This document shows positions 9,892 through 17,640 of a stretch of 64,000 bases of DNA, piece after piece; the stretch's first letter is position 1, and the number at the start of each line of letters is the position of its first letter. The translations under genes were made by a program, and so were the position numbers. The stretch covers positions 64,001 to 128,000 of the forward strand of contig JAEUIC010000023.1 of the NCBI GenBank assembly GCA_016795285.1, given 5' to 3'. This DNA is from Planctomycetota bacterium. Its GTDB lineage: Bacteria; Planctomycetota; B15-G4; SIAN01. The notes beneath the pieces were generated by a model. That model had not been told where the DNA came from and did not search any database. It was given only the letters and a program-made list of their open reading frames with translations.

Positions 9892-9935
9892 CGCTCGGTG
9901 GCGGAATCTCCGGATGGGGTGGAACGCGGGGGTGG

Positions 9936-10289
9936 TCACGGGTTTGGCCAAGCGTCCGCGATCGAGGTGGCGGCGATGACGAACCGGGGTGGCCAGGCGG
10001 GTGGCGGATCGATGGGCCGCGATTGCGTCGACCGGATCGAGCGAGCGCGGCTGGTCGCGATGGCGTTGATCGTCTCGACGACCGTTGCGGTCGACCCGAT
10101 CAGCAGCGCTTCGACCGTGCCGTCGCTGCGGTTGCGGACCCAGCCGAAGACGCCTTGGCGGCGGGCGGCTGCTTCGACCGTCGCTCGAAATCCGACGCCT
10201 TGCACGTGGCCTGTCCAGCGCAGCAGCTGCGCCGACGGGAGTGCCTGCGGTTGCTCCGAGTTGATCGGCGCGGTCGCGTCGAGATTCAT
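9936..10289 (-). CDS. Acylphosphatase
   Basis: A 117-residue protein whose residues about 20-112 are an acylphosphatase fold. The catalytic loop GHVQGVGFR carries the phosphate-binding arginine (R35), and GWVRNRSDGTVE carries the catalytic asparagine (N53) and the typical glycine turn. It hydrolyses acyl phosphates such as carbamoyl or acetyl phosphate. The 19-residue N-terminal extension is not conserved in the family. The ATG at 10289 has only a weak ribosome site. Its role next to an unknown membrane protein is not evident. Confidence 0.88.
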   Translation of the reverse strand: MNLDATAPINSEQPQALPSAQLLRWTGHVQGVGFRATVEAAARRQGVFGWVRNRSDGTVEALLIGSTATVVETINAIATSRARSIRSTQSRPIDPPPAWPPRFVIAATSIADAWPNP

Positions 10290-10918
10290 AGGTCGTTTCG
10301 CAGAAATGAGTTGCGTCCAAGTTGCGAGTGGCGATTCGGGCCGAGCGAGCAGTTGTCGACGAGGCGAAGAGTGTACGGAGGAGTCGGCCACGGCGGGCGC
10401 GGTGGCAGAGGACTCGTTGAAGCTCGCCGGCGGCGAGGTTCCGTTGGATGGCGACATCGATGTCGCGGGGTGGGAGGCCCGGGGTCGTGGCTGCACCTTA
10501 CTCGCGCTGCACTCGAAGCGCCGAGCGCAGTCACTGCCGATAGCGAGCGAAGGTTGCGAGCGACCGACGGTCGGTGGCGGCTCGAAGGCGGTTGCGGCCA
10601 GTTTGAACCGACTGCAGGCGCTGTCAGCCGTCCGCCAGACTCTCGAGCGCCGCGGCGGCCGCACCAGTGCGCGTCGGTGTCGCGGTTGGCTGGTCGACCG
10701 GCGTCAGCGTGATCGCGGTGGGGAGCAGCACGGCCGCCGGAAAACGCGGTAGCGAGGGGAGCACCTTGGCGCGCGCCGTCGGGCGCGTCGCTCGCGGGGT
10801 CGAGCCCGGGGATGTCGTGGTGGGCGGTCGCGGGTCAGGGGACGCTCGGTAGCGCGCCTCACCGAGACGATCGAACGCTGCTGTTCGGCCGTTCGCGGAA
10901 TCGGCCGTTCAGCTGGTC

Positions 10919-10934
10919 CGTTCCACGTGAAACG
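10919..10934 (+). promoter_or_regulatory. parS partition site 1
   Basis: CGTTCCACGTGAAACG matches the bacterial parS consensus tGTTnCACGTGAAACa over its 14 central bases (GTTCCACGTGAAAC). ParB binds such sites as a CTP-dependent clamp. It lies about 1.24 kb upstream of parB. Confidence 0.88.
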
Positions 10935-11921
10935 TCGGCGTCGGCGCTACGAGGCGGACGATGCTCGCGGCGAGCGTCGAGGTCGGAACGGCGCGGCGCG
11001 AAAGCGAGTGACATCCCACGCTCCCGGGTGGTCACCAGCAGCGCGGCGCCTGGGCGGGTGAGGCGCGCGCGATGGAGCGTCGCGGTGGTTGCGGCTTGAA
11101 GGAAGAGAGCAACCGCAGCCGTGCAAGGCGGTTGAATGCTCTCGTGCGACCGGACGAAGGTCCGAAGCCAATCGCGGATACCGACAGCGGCGAGTTGCAG
11201 CACCGAGCGCGCTTCGGCGGTCGGAGCGTGGCGCGCCCGGTTGGAGCGCGCAGAGCGGCGCGGCGAATTTGTGCGCGCTCCAGCTGCTCCGCGGCGAGTG
11301 ACAGCGCTCGTCCGAGCCGACCCCGCCCCATCGCAGTCAACCCCGCACGCCTCGTTGGCGCGAAGGGGAGACGAATCGCGGCGGAGCCTCAACAACGGCA
11401 GCAAAGCGTCTGTTCGGGCATCGAGTCGGATCGCTCGCGGAACGCGTGGAGCGCCGGCAATGGGGGCCGACCATCGCAAATGGGAGCGGGTTGCAGCAGG
11501 CCCAGCGGCAGTTCGCCAATTGCTCGAGGGGGACTCGGGCCGTTCGCGACGGAAGCTGCACGGAAACTCACCCGTTGCAGCGACCGGCAACACGACGAAC
11601 CGCGGGAAACTCGCCGAAGCAGAGTTCTCCGGTCGCCTCCAGCGCTTCCCCCGTCGGCAGCACGTCACCAGCGCCATCCCGCCACCGCCGCCCCTCCGCG
11701 ACCCCGCCGCCCCGCCACCCTCAACTCACCGCCCGCGCGGACTGGCCGGCAGCAGCGAATCGACGCAGCTACGAGCCAGCGCAATCGGCACCTCAAGACG
11801 CCTCACGCTTCGGCGCCGTTCGTTCTTGCGGGCCCGACCACGTGTCGGTCGCCGCGTCGAGATCGGTGCGGGAGCCAGTTCCGGTCGAGCTGCGGGGGCC
11901 CACTCGGCGTCGACGCTGGAA

Positions 11922-11937
11922 AGTTCCACGTGAAACG
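11922..11937 (+). promoter_or_regulatory. parS partition site 2
   Basis: AGTTCCACGTGAAACG has the same 14-base core as site 1 (GTTCCACGTGAAAC). It is 1,003 bp from site 1 and 240 bp upstream of the parB start, in the same orientation. Two identical cores near parB make this the chromosomal partition locus rather than a chance match. Confidence 0.9.
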
Positions 11938-12176
11938 CTCGGCCGCAGCTGGTAACTAGCTCGCCGTCAGTTGGCGATCGGCACGCCGCGCTCCGCCCGA
12001 TTTCCGGCGAGGAGCGATCGCGCCGGCGAGTTGGTCCGACGCGACTCGCTGCGTGCCGGGCTGGCTACCGGTCGATTCGTCGACTGTCGAAAGCGTGGGG
12101 CCGCGCGACCAGAACCGGAATCGCTCGCCGCGACCGGAGCCGAGTTGCGGGTCCTGGAAGCTGAAGGAGTGAACGC

Positions 12177-13049
12177 GTGAAGCCTCGCCGATTGGGTCGC
12201 GGTCTCGATTTCCTGTTGCAGGCTCCGACGGAAGAGACGGTGCCGGAAGCGGCGGCGGTGGAACCGACCGGTCGGGAGGTCAGCCTCGACGAGATCTCGC
12301 CGAACCCATGGCAGCCGCGCACCGAGTTCGATGAAGCGGGGCTCGCGGAGCTGACCGACTCGATCCGAGCCAACGGCGTCCTGCAGCCGCTGCTGGTCCG
12401 CCCGAAAGCAGGCGGGGGACTCGAGCTCGTTGCGGGGGAGCGGCGGATGATCGCGGCCCGGCGTGCCGGGCTGACGAAGGTGCCGGTCACCGTCCGCGCC
12501 ATTCCCGACTCGCAGATGCTCGTGGTTGCGCTGATTGAGAACATCCAGCGCCGCGACCTGAACCCAGTGGAGCGATCGCGCGGATTCCGCCGCCTGATCG
12601 ACGAGCACGGCCTCTCGCACGAGCAGGTCGCGGAGCTGGCCGGAATGGGCCGCTCGACCGTCAGTAACTCCTTGCGAATTCTGGAGTTAGACGATCGGCA
12701 GCTGGCGGCGCTCGCGAGCGGCGCCATCAGCGAGGGGCATGCTCGGGCACTTCTTGCGGAAACCGACCTTACACGCCGCGCTGAGCTCTTCACGGCGATC
12801 GTCGAACAGCGGTGGAACGTCCGCGCCACCGAGCTCGCCGCCGCAAAACGGCCCGCCGCGCAAAAGCCCGCGTCGGTGGCGTCGGCCGACTCGGCGCGGT
12901 TGGCGGCCGTCCTGCGGGAGAAGCTCGGGACCGCCGTGACGATCCAGGAGCGCGGCGCGCGCGGCCGCATCGTCATCGAGTACCGCACCCTCGCCGAGTT
13001 CGAGCGCCTCTTCGAGCGTCTCACCGGCGCGCCGCCAGAAGCGGAGTGA
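12177..13049 (+). CDS. parB: Chromosome-partitioning protein ParB
   Basis: A 290-residue ParB. It opens with the basic KPRRLGRGLDFLL leader typical of chromosomal ParB, then the N-terminal CTPase domain with NPWQPR (43-48), LVAGERRMIAARRAG (84-98) and ENIQRRDLNP (121-130). The helix-turn-helix that reads parS lies at about 145-170 (LSHEQVAELAGMGRSTVSNSL), and a C-terminal dimer domain closes the protein. GTG at 12177 follows AAGGAG at seven bases. Two parS sites lie upstream. parA is not found beside it, which is unusual for a chromosomal parB. Confidence 0.95.
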   Translation: MKPRRLGRGLDFLLQAPTEETVPEAAAVEPTGREVSLDEISPNPWQPRTEFDEAGLAELTDSIRANGVLQPLLVRPKAGGGLELVAGERRMIAARRAGLTKVPVTVRAIPDSQMLVVALIENIQRRDLNPVERSRGFRRLIDEHGLSHEQVAELAGMGRSTVSNSLRILELDDRQLAALASGAISEGHARALLAETDLTRRAELFTAIVEQRWNVRATELAAAKRPAAQKPASVASADSARLAAVLREKLGTAVTIQERGARGRIVIEYRTLAEFERLFERLTGAPPEAE

Positions 13050-13522
13050 ACGGTCTCGAAACACATACTCGCCGAAGCCGTGGAGTGGTGAAGCGGCGGA
13101 GTGGTTGAGCGGCCGGGCAGCGGAACCGCAACGCTGCGGGGTGCGGCGCGGCGGTGCCCTGGTGTGGTCGCGCGCGGCCGCGCTGTGCAAGCGCCCTCGA
13201 TCGTCGGTGCGCAGCGGCCACTCGATCGGTGCTTGAACGCTCGAGCGAGTCGGCGACGCTCGTTGCCGCGGGCCGCGCTGCAGAGGAACGCCTCCCATCG
13301 GCCGATCGAAGCCATTCCAGCTCGTTGCTGCTGGTCGCGTCGTGGACGCCCACGCGCTGCTGACGATTGCGTTGAGCTCATCGCGAAGGCTGAAACCCAT
13401 GACGCGGGATGAGTGGCGCGCATCGGTCGAGAGCGTCGGGTGGCCGGAGTCCGTCGAACGAAGCAGTGTTTCGGTGGGGGAGCTTCGTCGACGCCTGTCC
13501 CGTTGTGTCGAACTGTGTCGTG

Positions 13523-13610
13523 GTGAGTCGAGGTGTGGTCGGGTGAGTCGAATCCCGGCGTGGTGAGTCGCGGCCTGCTGCGGTGAGTGGAATCACGCCC
13601 CATGACTCAC
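13523..13610 (+). repeat. Helically phased GTGAGTCG repeat cluster
   Basis: GTGAGTCG occurs at 13523, 13543 and 13563, GTGAGTGG at 13583, and the inverted form TGACTCAC at 13603: five units at exactly 20-bp steps, two helical turns. Weaker relatives (TTGTGTCG at 13503, CTGTGTCG at 13513, GTGTGGTC at 13533) fill the 10-bp register on the left. This regular spacing places all copies on one face of the helix, as in iterons or cooperative operator arrays. The binding protein is unknown. Confidence 0.7.
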
Positions 13611-13785
13611 TGTGGCGCGCGGCGCATCGCGGGGCATCGCGGCCGGCCGGCGCCAATCGCCGTGAATGGCGGTGAACGGCGGTCCTCCGCGCCTCGGCGA
13701 CTCGAACTGCCGCTCGCCCCGACAGGCGTCCCTCAGCGCCGGCCGAGCGACGTCCGATCTCCTGAAGTGATCTGAAACCGACCTA

Positions 13786-13814
13786 TTGCATAGTTCGTGC
13801 ATTGATGGAATATT
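13786..13814 (+). promoter_or_regulatory. Candidate promoter for the arginine operon
   Basis: TTGCAT (13786-13791) and AATATT (13809-13814) are separated by 17 bases inside the only AT-rich stretch upstream of argG. The same segment contains dyad-like TGCAT/ATGGAATATTCAT sequences that loosely resemble ArgR boxes. Match to the sigma-70 consensus is moderate (3/6 and 4/6). Confidence 0.4.
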
Positions 13815-13824
13815 CATGCCTCGA

Positions 13825-13879
13825 CGCCCCAGAAGACGACAGGCATGTGCCGCTGGCTCATGCATGAACTTCTGGGGTG
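13825..13879 (+). promoter_or_regulatory. Large hairpin with internal palindromes in the argG leader
   Basis: CCCCAGAAG (13827-13835) pairs perfectly with CTTCTGGGG (13869-13877), extended by a G-U and a C-G pair to 11 bp. The 33-base loop carries GGCATGTGCC (13842-13851) and the perfect palindrome TCATGCATGA (13858-13867); GCATG/CATGC could form an inner stem. It lies 98 bp before the argG start, downstream of the candidate promoter, so it would be in the transcript. It could be an RNA regulatory element or a DNA operator. Confidence 0.5.
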
Positions 13880-13976
13880 GATCTGTTCCTGGGCAATTCA
13901 TCGCAGCTGATTCCGTTGCGCGGAAGTCGAGCTGCGGAGGCTGGGGCGCTTCACCGCCCCCGCTGCAGAGGACCGC

Positions 13977-15194
13977 ATGGCTGAACCGATCGTGCTCGCC
14001 TTCTCCGGTGGTCTCGACACGTCGTTCTGCGTGCCGTGGCTGAAGGAGACGTACGGCAGCGACGTCATCACCGTGATCGTCGACACCGGCGGTCTCGACG
14101 ACGCCGAGCGCGCCCGCCTCGCCGCGAAGTCGCAGCAGCTCGGCGCCATCGGTCACCACTGCCTCGACGCGCGCGACGACTTCTTCGCGGAGACGCTGCG
14201 CTGGCTGCTCGCGGGCAACGTGCTGCGCGGCGCCCTCTACCCGCTCTGCGTCGGCGCCGAGCGCAGCCTCCAGGCGCGCGTCGTCGCCGAGCAAGCGCGC
14301 AAGCTCGGCGCGAAGGCGATCGCCCACGGCTGCACCGCCGCCGGCAACGACCAGGTCCGCTTCGAAGTCGCGCTGCGCACGCTCGCGCCCGAGATGCAGG
14401 TGATCGCGCCGGTCCGCGACCACGGCTTCTCGCGCGAGCACGAGGCGAACTACCTGCGCGAGCGCGGCGTCGCCGTCTCGGCGGAACGCGCCGCCTACTC
14501 CGTGAATCGCGGCCTGTGGGGCGTGACGATCGGCGGCAAGGAGACGACCGACACCCTCGAGTCGATCCCGGAGAGCGCGTGGGTGCTGACTCGCGGCGCC
14601 TTCGACTCGTCGCGCGCGCCGCAGTCGCTGGCCCTCGCGTTCGAGCGCGGCATCCCGGTCGCGCTCGACGGCAAGCGGCTCGCGCCCGTCGCGCTGATCG
14701 AGGCGCTCGATCGCCTCGCGGCGCCGTTCGGCATCGGCCGCGGCATCCACCTCGGCGACACGATCCTCGGCATGAAGGGGCGCGTCGCCTTCGAGGCGCC
14801 GGCCGCGACGCTGCTGATCGCCGCGCATCGCGAGCTCGAGAAGCTGGTGTTGACGCAACGGCAGCTGCGCTTGAAGGAGCTGGTCGCCAGCCAGTACGGC
14901 GACTGGATCCACGAAGGGCAGTGGGTCGAGCCGGCGTGCCGCGACGCGGAAGCGCTGCTGGCCCATTCGCAGGAGCGCGTGACCGGCGAGGTGCGCGTGC
15001 AGCTGCGCACCGGGAACGCGTTCGTCAGCGGCGTCTCGTCGCCCTTCTCGCTCAAGGCGGCCAGCAAGGCCGTCTACGGCGAGGCGGCGGGGGAGTGGAG
15101 CGCGGCCGACGCCGCCGGCTTCAGCCGCATCCTCGGTTTGCCCGCGCAACTCGCCGCGCGGGCCGGTGCACGCGCCCGCGGAGCAGGACGCTGA
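13977..15194 (+). CDS. argG: Argininosuccinate synthase
   Basis: A 405-residue argininosuccinate synthase that joins citrulline and aspartate with ATP. The ATP pyrophosphatase loop is AFSGGLDTS (residues 8-16), followed by HGCTAAGNDQVRFE, the citrulline/aspartate-binding region typical of the family. The C-terminal synthase domain includes the GIGRGIHLGDTILG segment. It heads a run of arginine genes. The next gene starts 171 bp downstream, so it may have its own promoter or be transcribed through. Upstream lie the hairpin leader and the AT-rich promoter region. The start ATG is preceded by GCAGAGGACCGC. Confidence 0.93.
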   Translation: MAEPIVLAFSGGLDTSFCVPWLKETYGSDVITVIVDTGGLDDAERARLAAKSQQLGAIGHHCLDARDDFFAETLRWLLAGNVLRGALYPLCVGAERSLQARVVAEQARKLGAKAIAHGCTAAGNDQVRFEVALRTLAPEMQVIAPVRDHGFSREHEANYLRERGVAVSAERAAYSVNRGLWGVTIGGKETTDTLESIPESAWVLTRGAFDSSRAPQSLALAFERGIPVALDGKRLAPVALIEALDRLAAPFGIGRGIHLGDTILGMKGRVAFEAPAATLLIAAHRELEKLVLTQRQLRLKELVASQYGDWIHEGQWVEPACRDAEALLAHSQERVTGEVRVQLRTGNAFVSGVSSPFSLKAASKAVYGEAAGEWSAADAAGFSRILGLPAQLAARAGARARGAGR

Positions 15195-15365
15195 TCGGCG
15201 GCACGGCGACTGCGCAGCGGTGCGCCGCCAGTGCGCCGCGCAAGTCGTCGTGCCGCCGACTTTCGTCGCTTCGCGTTCCCGTTCGTTGACCCGTTCGCGC
15301 GCCGCTCGCGCGCGACGTGCACGGCTCGCGCCTGACGAGTCCTGCCTGATGGAGTGGTTCGTCCC

Positions 15366-16493
15366 ATGAAGACCGTCCTGCTCGACAAGATCGGTTCCGT
15401 GACGCTCAACTGCCGCCTGCCGCGCGAAGTGCGCGTCAGCAACGAGATCCACGCGGTCGAGGGCAGCGTCGTCGCCGTTCGCGTGCTGACCAGCAAGAGC
15501 ACCTACAACACGCTCGAGCTGCCGTCGGGCCGCTTCAGCCAGGTGAAGCCGGGCGACGTCGTCGCCGGCGCGCTCGGCCATCGCAAGGCGCTCTTCGGCT
15601 ACTCCGGCCACGTCCCGGCCGAGGTGAAGGTCGGCGACAAGCTGAACGTGCTGAACCTCGGCGGCGTGATCGGCGTGCACGACGGTGGCTCGCCCGACCT
15701 CGGCGCGCCGTTCGTCGTCGAAGTGCTCGGCCAGGTGCTCCACTTCCCGTTCCTCGGCGAGCGCATCGGCGTCCCCGCGCACATCACGCAGGGCGCGCTG
15801 CCGGTCGAGGAGACGCTCGACGTGCGCGGCATCCCAGTCGTGGCGATCGTCGGTTCGTGCATGAACGCCGGCAAGACGGCCGCTGCGTGCAGCTTGGTGC
15901 AGTCGTTCGCGCACCTCGGCCTGCGCGTCGGCGCCGGCAAGACCACCGGCGTCTCGCTGCGTCGCGACATCCTCTCGATGGAGGATGCCGGCGCGCGCCG
16001 CGTCCTGATGTTCACCGACTTGGGCATCGTCACCACGACGCCCAACACCGCGCCGCACGCCGCGCGCACCATCCTCACCAACCTCGCGCGCGAGCGGCCC
16101 GACGCCATCGTGCTCGAGCTCGGCGACGGCCTGCTCGGCCTCTACGGCGTGAACGAGATCCTCTCCGCGCCCGAGATCCGCGCGAGCTTCTCAGCCGTCG
16201 TGCTGGCCGCGTCCGACCCGGTCGCGGCGTGGGGCGGCGTGCAGCTGCTGCGCGATCGCTACGGCCTCGAGTGCACCGCCATCACCGGCCCCGCCACCGA
16301 CAACACCGCCGCCGCGCGCCTCGTCGAGGAGCAGGCGGGCTGCCCCGCGCGCAACGCCCGCACGCAAGCGGACGAGCTGGCGCGCGTGGTGCTCGCCAAG
16401 AGCGGCCTCGATCGGCTGGTGGCGACGCGCGCCGCCAGCGAGGGAGCGCGCGCGCTCGCGGCCGCGGCAGGGGGCGCTCACGATGACGTCTGA
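15366..16493 (+). CDS. P-loop NTPase of unknown function inside the arginine operon
   Basis: A 375-residue protein. Residues 1 to about 150 look like beta-rich small domains (LNCRLPREVRV, LNLGGVIGVHDGG). From about 155 there is a P-loop NTPase domain: VAIVGSCMNAGKTAAACS is a Walker A with a deviant GxxxNAGKT form, followed by GKTTGVSLRRD and a possible Walker B near VLELGDGLLGLYG. The NTPase half recalls dethiobiotin-synthetase-like or MobB-like folds, but no named family is recognised. It overlaps argC by 11 bp, so it is translationally coupled to arginine biosynthesis. None of argA, argJ, argF or argH is in the window. ATG at 15366 is used; a GTG four codons upstream is possible. Confidence 0.7.
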   Translation: MKTVLLDKIGSVTLNCRLPREVRVSNEIHAVEGSVVAVRVLTSKSTYNTLELPSGRFSQVKPGDVVAGALGHRKALFGYSGHVPAEVKVGDKLNVLNLGGVIGVHDGGSPDLGAPFVVEVLGQVLHFPFLGERIGVPAHITQGALPVEETLDVRGIPVVAIVGSCMNAGKTAAACSLVQSFAHLGLRVGAGKTTGVSLRRDILSMEDAGARRVLMFTDLGIVTTTPNTAPHAARTILTNLARERPDAIVLELGDGLLGLYGVNEILSAPEIRASFSAVVLAASDPVAAWGGVQLLRDRYGLECTAITGPATDNTAAARLVEEQAGCPARNARTQADELARVVLAKSGLDRLVATRAASEGARALAAAAGGAHDDV

Positions 16494-17640
16494 CGCGACG
16501 CGCGACGCGCCGATCGTCACCGCGGTGCATGGCGGCTCCGGCTACGTGGCCGGCGAGCTGCTCCGCCTGTTGGCGCTCCACCCTCGCTTCGTCGCGACGC
16601 ACGTCGCGTCGACCAGCCAGCCGGGCGAGAGCGTCGTCGCGACCTTCCCGCATCTCGCCGGCACGTCGCTCGATGCGCTGCGCTTCGCGAGCGAAGAGGC
16701 GGTGCTCGACGCCTGCACGCGCGGCGGCCCGCTCGCCGTCTTCCTGGCGACGCCGCACGGCAGCGCCGCGCCGCTGGCGAAGCGCCTCTTCGCGGCGCGC
16801 GCGGCGGCTGGCCTCGAGGGTGCGGGCTCGCGCGACTTCCACGTCGTCGACCTCTCTGCGGATTTCCGCTTCCCTGACGCGGCGCAGTGGGCGTCGATCT
16901 ACGGCAAACCGCACGCGGCGCCCGAGCTGCTGCCCCGCTTCACCTGCACCGTGCCCGAGCACTTCGACGGCGACGCTGCCACCGCATCGAGCAGCAGCGC
17001 CGCGCCGCCGCGCCACGCCGCGCAGCCCGGCTGCTTCACGACCGCCGCGACCTGTGCGGCGTGGCCCTTCTTCAAGCTCGGCCTCGTCGAGAGCGACGTC
17101 TTCGTGAGCGCCATCACCGGCAGCTCCGGCAGCGGTCGCACGCCCGCCGCCAACACCCACCACCCGGAACGCCACGCGACGCTCTACGCCTACAACGCCC
17201 TCTCGCACCGCCACGAGCCGGAGATGCGGCGGCTGATCGGCGCCGCGAGCGGCGACGGCCGCGCGCCCGACGTCGAGTTCGTGCCGCACTCGGGACCGTT
17301 CGTCCGCGGCATCCACGCGACCCTGCGCATGACGCTGCGCCGCGAGATCGCCGCGGAAGCGCTGGTCGCGCAGGTGAACGAGCTGCACCAGCAGCGCGCG
17401 CGCACCACTGGCGGCCGCAGCTTCGTCCTCGCCTCGACGAGCGCGCCGAAGCTGACGGAAGTGGTCGGCACCAACAAGGTGCGGCTCGGCATCGCGACGC
17501 GCGGCCGGACGCTCGTCGTGACTTCGGTGATCGACAACCTGACGAAGGGCGCCGCCGGCGGCGCCGTCCAGTGGATGAATCGGCTGTTCGGACTGCCCGA
17601 TGGGGCCGGCCTCGAGCTGCCGGGTTTGGGGTGGTACTGA
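16483..17640 (+). CDS. argC: N-acetyl-gamma-glutamyl-phosphate reductase
   Basis: A 385-residue ArgC/LysY-family reductase that makes N-acetylglutamate semialdehyde with NADPH. The Rossmann loop is HGGSGYVAGELLRLL (about 16-30). The catalytic cysteine is C184 in QPGCFTTAAT, a variant of the usual NPGCYPT. Substrate loops GSSGSGRTPAANTHHPE and LSHRHEPEM follow. An Ala/Ser-rich insert (about 162-180) sits just before the cysteine, which is unusual. It starts inside the preceding gene (11-bp overlap), and its TGA overlaps the ATG of argD (ATGA). The THHP motif is somewhat LysY-like, but no LysW carrier gene is visible, so the acetylated pathway is assumed. Confidence 0.9.
   Translation: MTSDATRDAPIVTAVHGGSGYVAGELLRLLALHPRFVATHVASTSQPGESVVATFPHLAGTSLDALRFASEEAVLDACTRGGPLAVFLATPHGSAAPLAKRLFAARAAAGLEGAGSRDFHVVDLSADFRFPDAAQWASIYGKPHAAPELLPRFTCTVPEHFDGDAATASSSSAAPPRHAAQPGCFTTAATCAAWPFFKLGLVESDVFVSAITGSSGSGRTPAANTHHPERHATLYAYNALSHRHEPEMRRLIGAASGDGRAPDVEFVPHSGPFVRGIHATLRMTLRREIAAEALVAQVNELHQQRARTTGGRSFVLASTSAPKLTEVVGTNKVRLGIATRGRTLVVTSVIDNLTKGAAGGAVQWMNRLFGLPDGAGLELPGLGWY

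Larger units (their letters stand above)
10290..12176. other. Gene-poor stretch upstream of parB, carrying two parS sites
   Basis: About 1.9 kb with no convincing gene. Open frames exist on both strands because of the high GC, but none reads as a protein family: they are rich in Arg/Ser/Pro, lack hydrophobic patterning and overlap one another. By eye the stretch is less GC-biased than neighbouring genes, with no strong third-position bias. Two parS sites lie inside (10919-10934 and 11922-11937). parA and rsmG, commonly next to parB, are not recognisable here. No perfect DnaA box (TTATCCACA) was seen. The stretch may be a centromere-like partition region or hold decayed genes. Confidence 0.55.
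13050..13976. other. Intergenic region between parB and argG with phased repeats and an arginine-operon leader
   Basis: About 930 bp without a convincing gene. The left part (13050-13500) shows only short imperfect repeats, such as two similar 16-17 base units around 13080-13110. The middle (13503-13610) holds the phased GTGAGTCG repeats. The right 220 bp is distinctly more AT-rich, with a candidate promoter and several dyads leading into argG. Open frames crossing the region are Arg/Ser-rich and not protein-like. Confidence 0.55.

Noticed and set aside
10859..11959. Overlapping frames on both strands between the parS sites, considered for rsmG or parA
   Set aside because: No P-loop, SAM-binding or hydrophobic pattern is present. 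One frame simply translates the parS site as FHVKR.
13080..13125. tRNA-Ser-like D-arm sequence (GGAGTGGTTGAGCGG)
   Set aside because: No anticodon stem, no GGTTCGAATCC T-arm and no acceptor pairing follow.
10290..13976. Replication origin (oriC)
   Set aside because: No perfect DnaA boxes or AT-rich unwinding element were seen. parS and phased repeats alone do not prove an origin.
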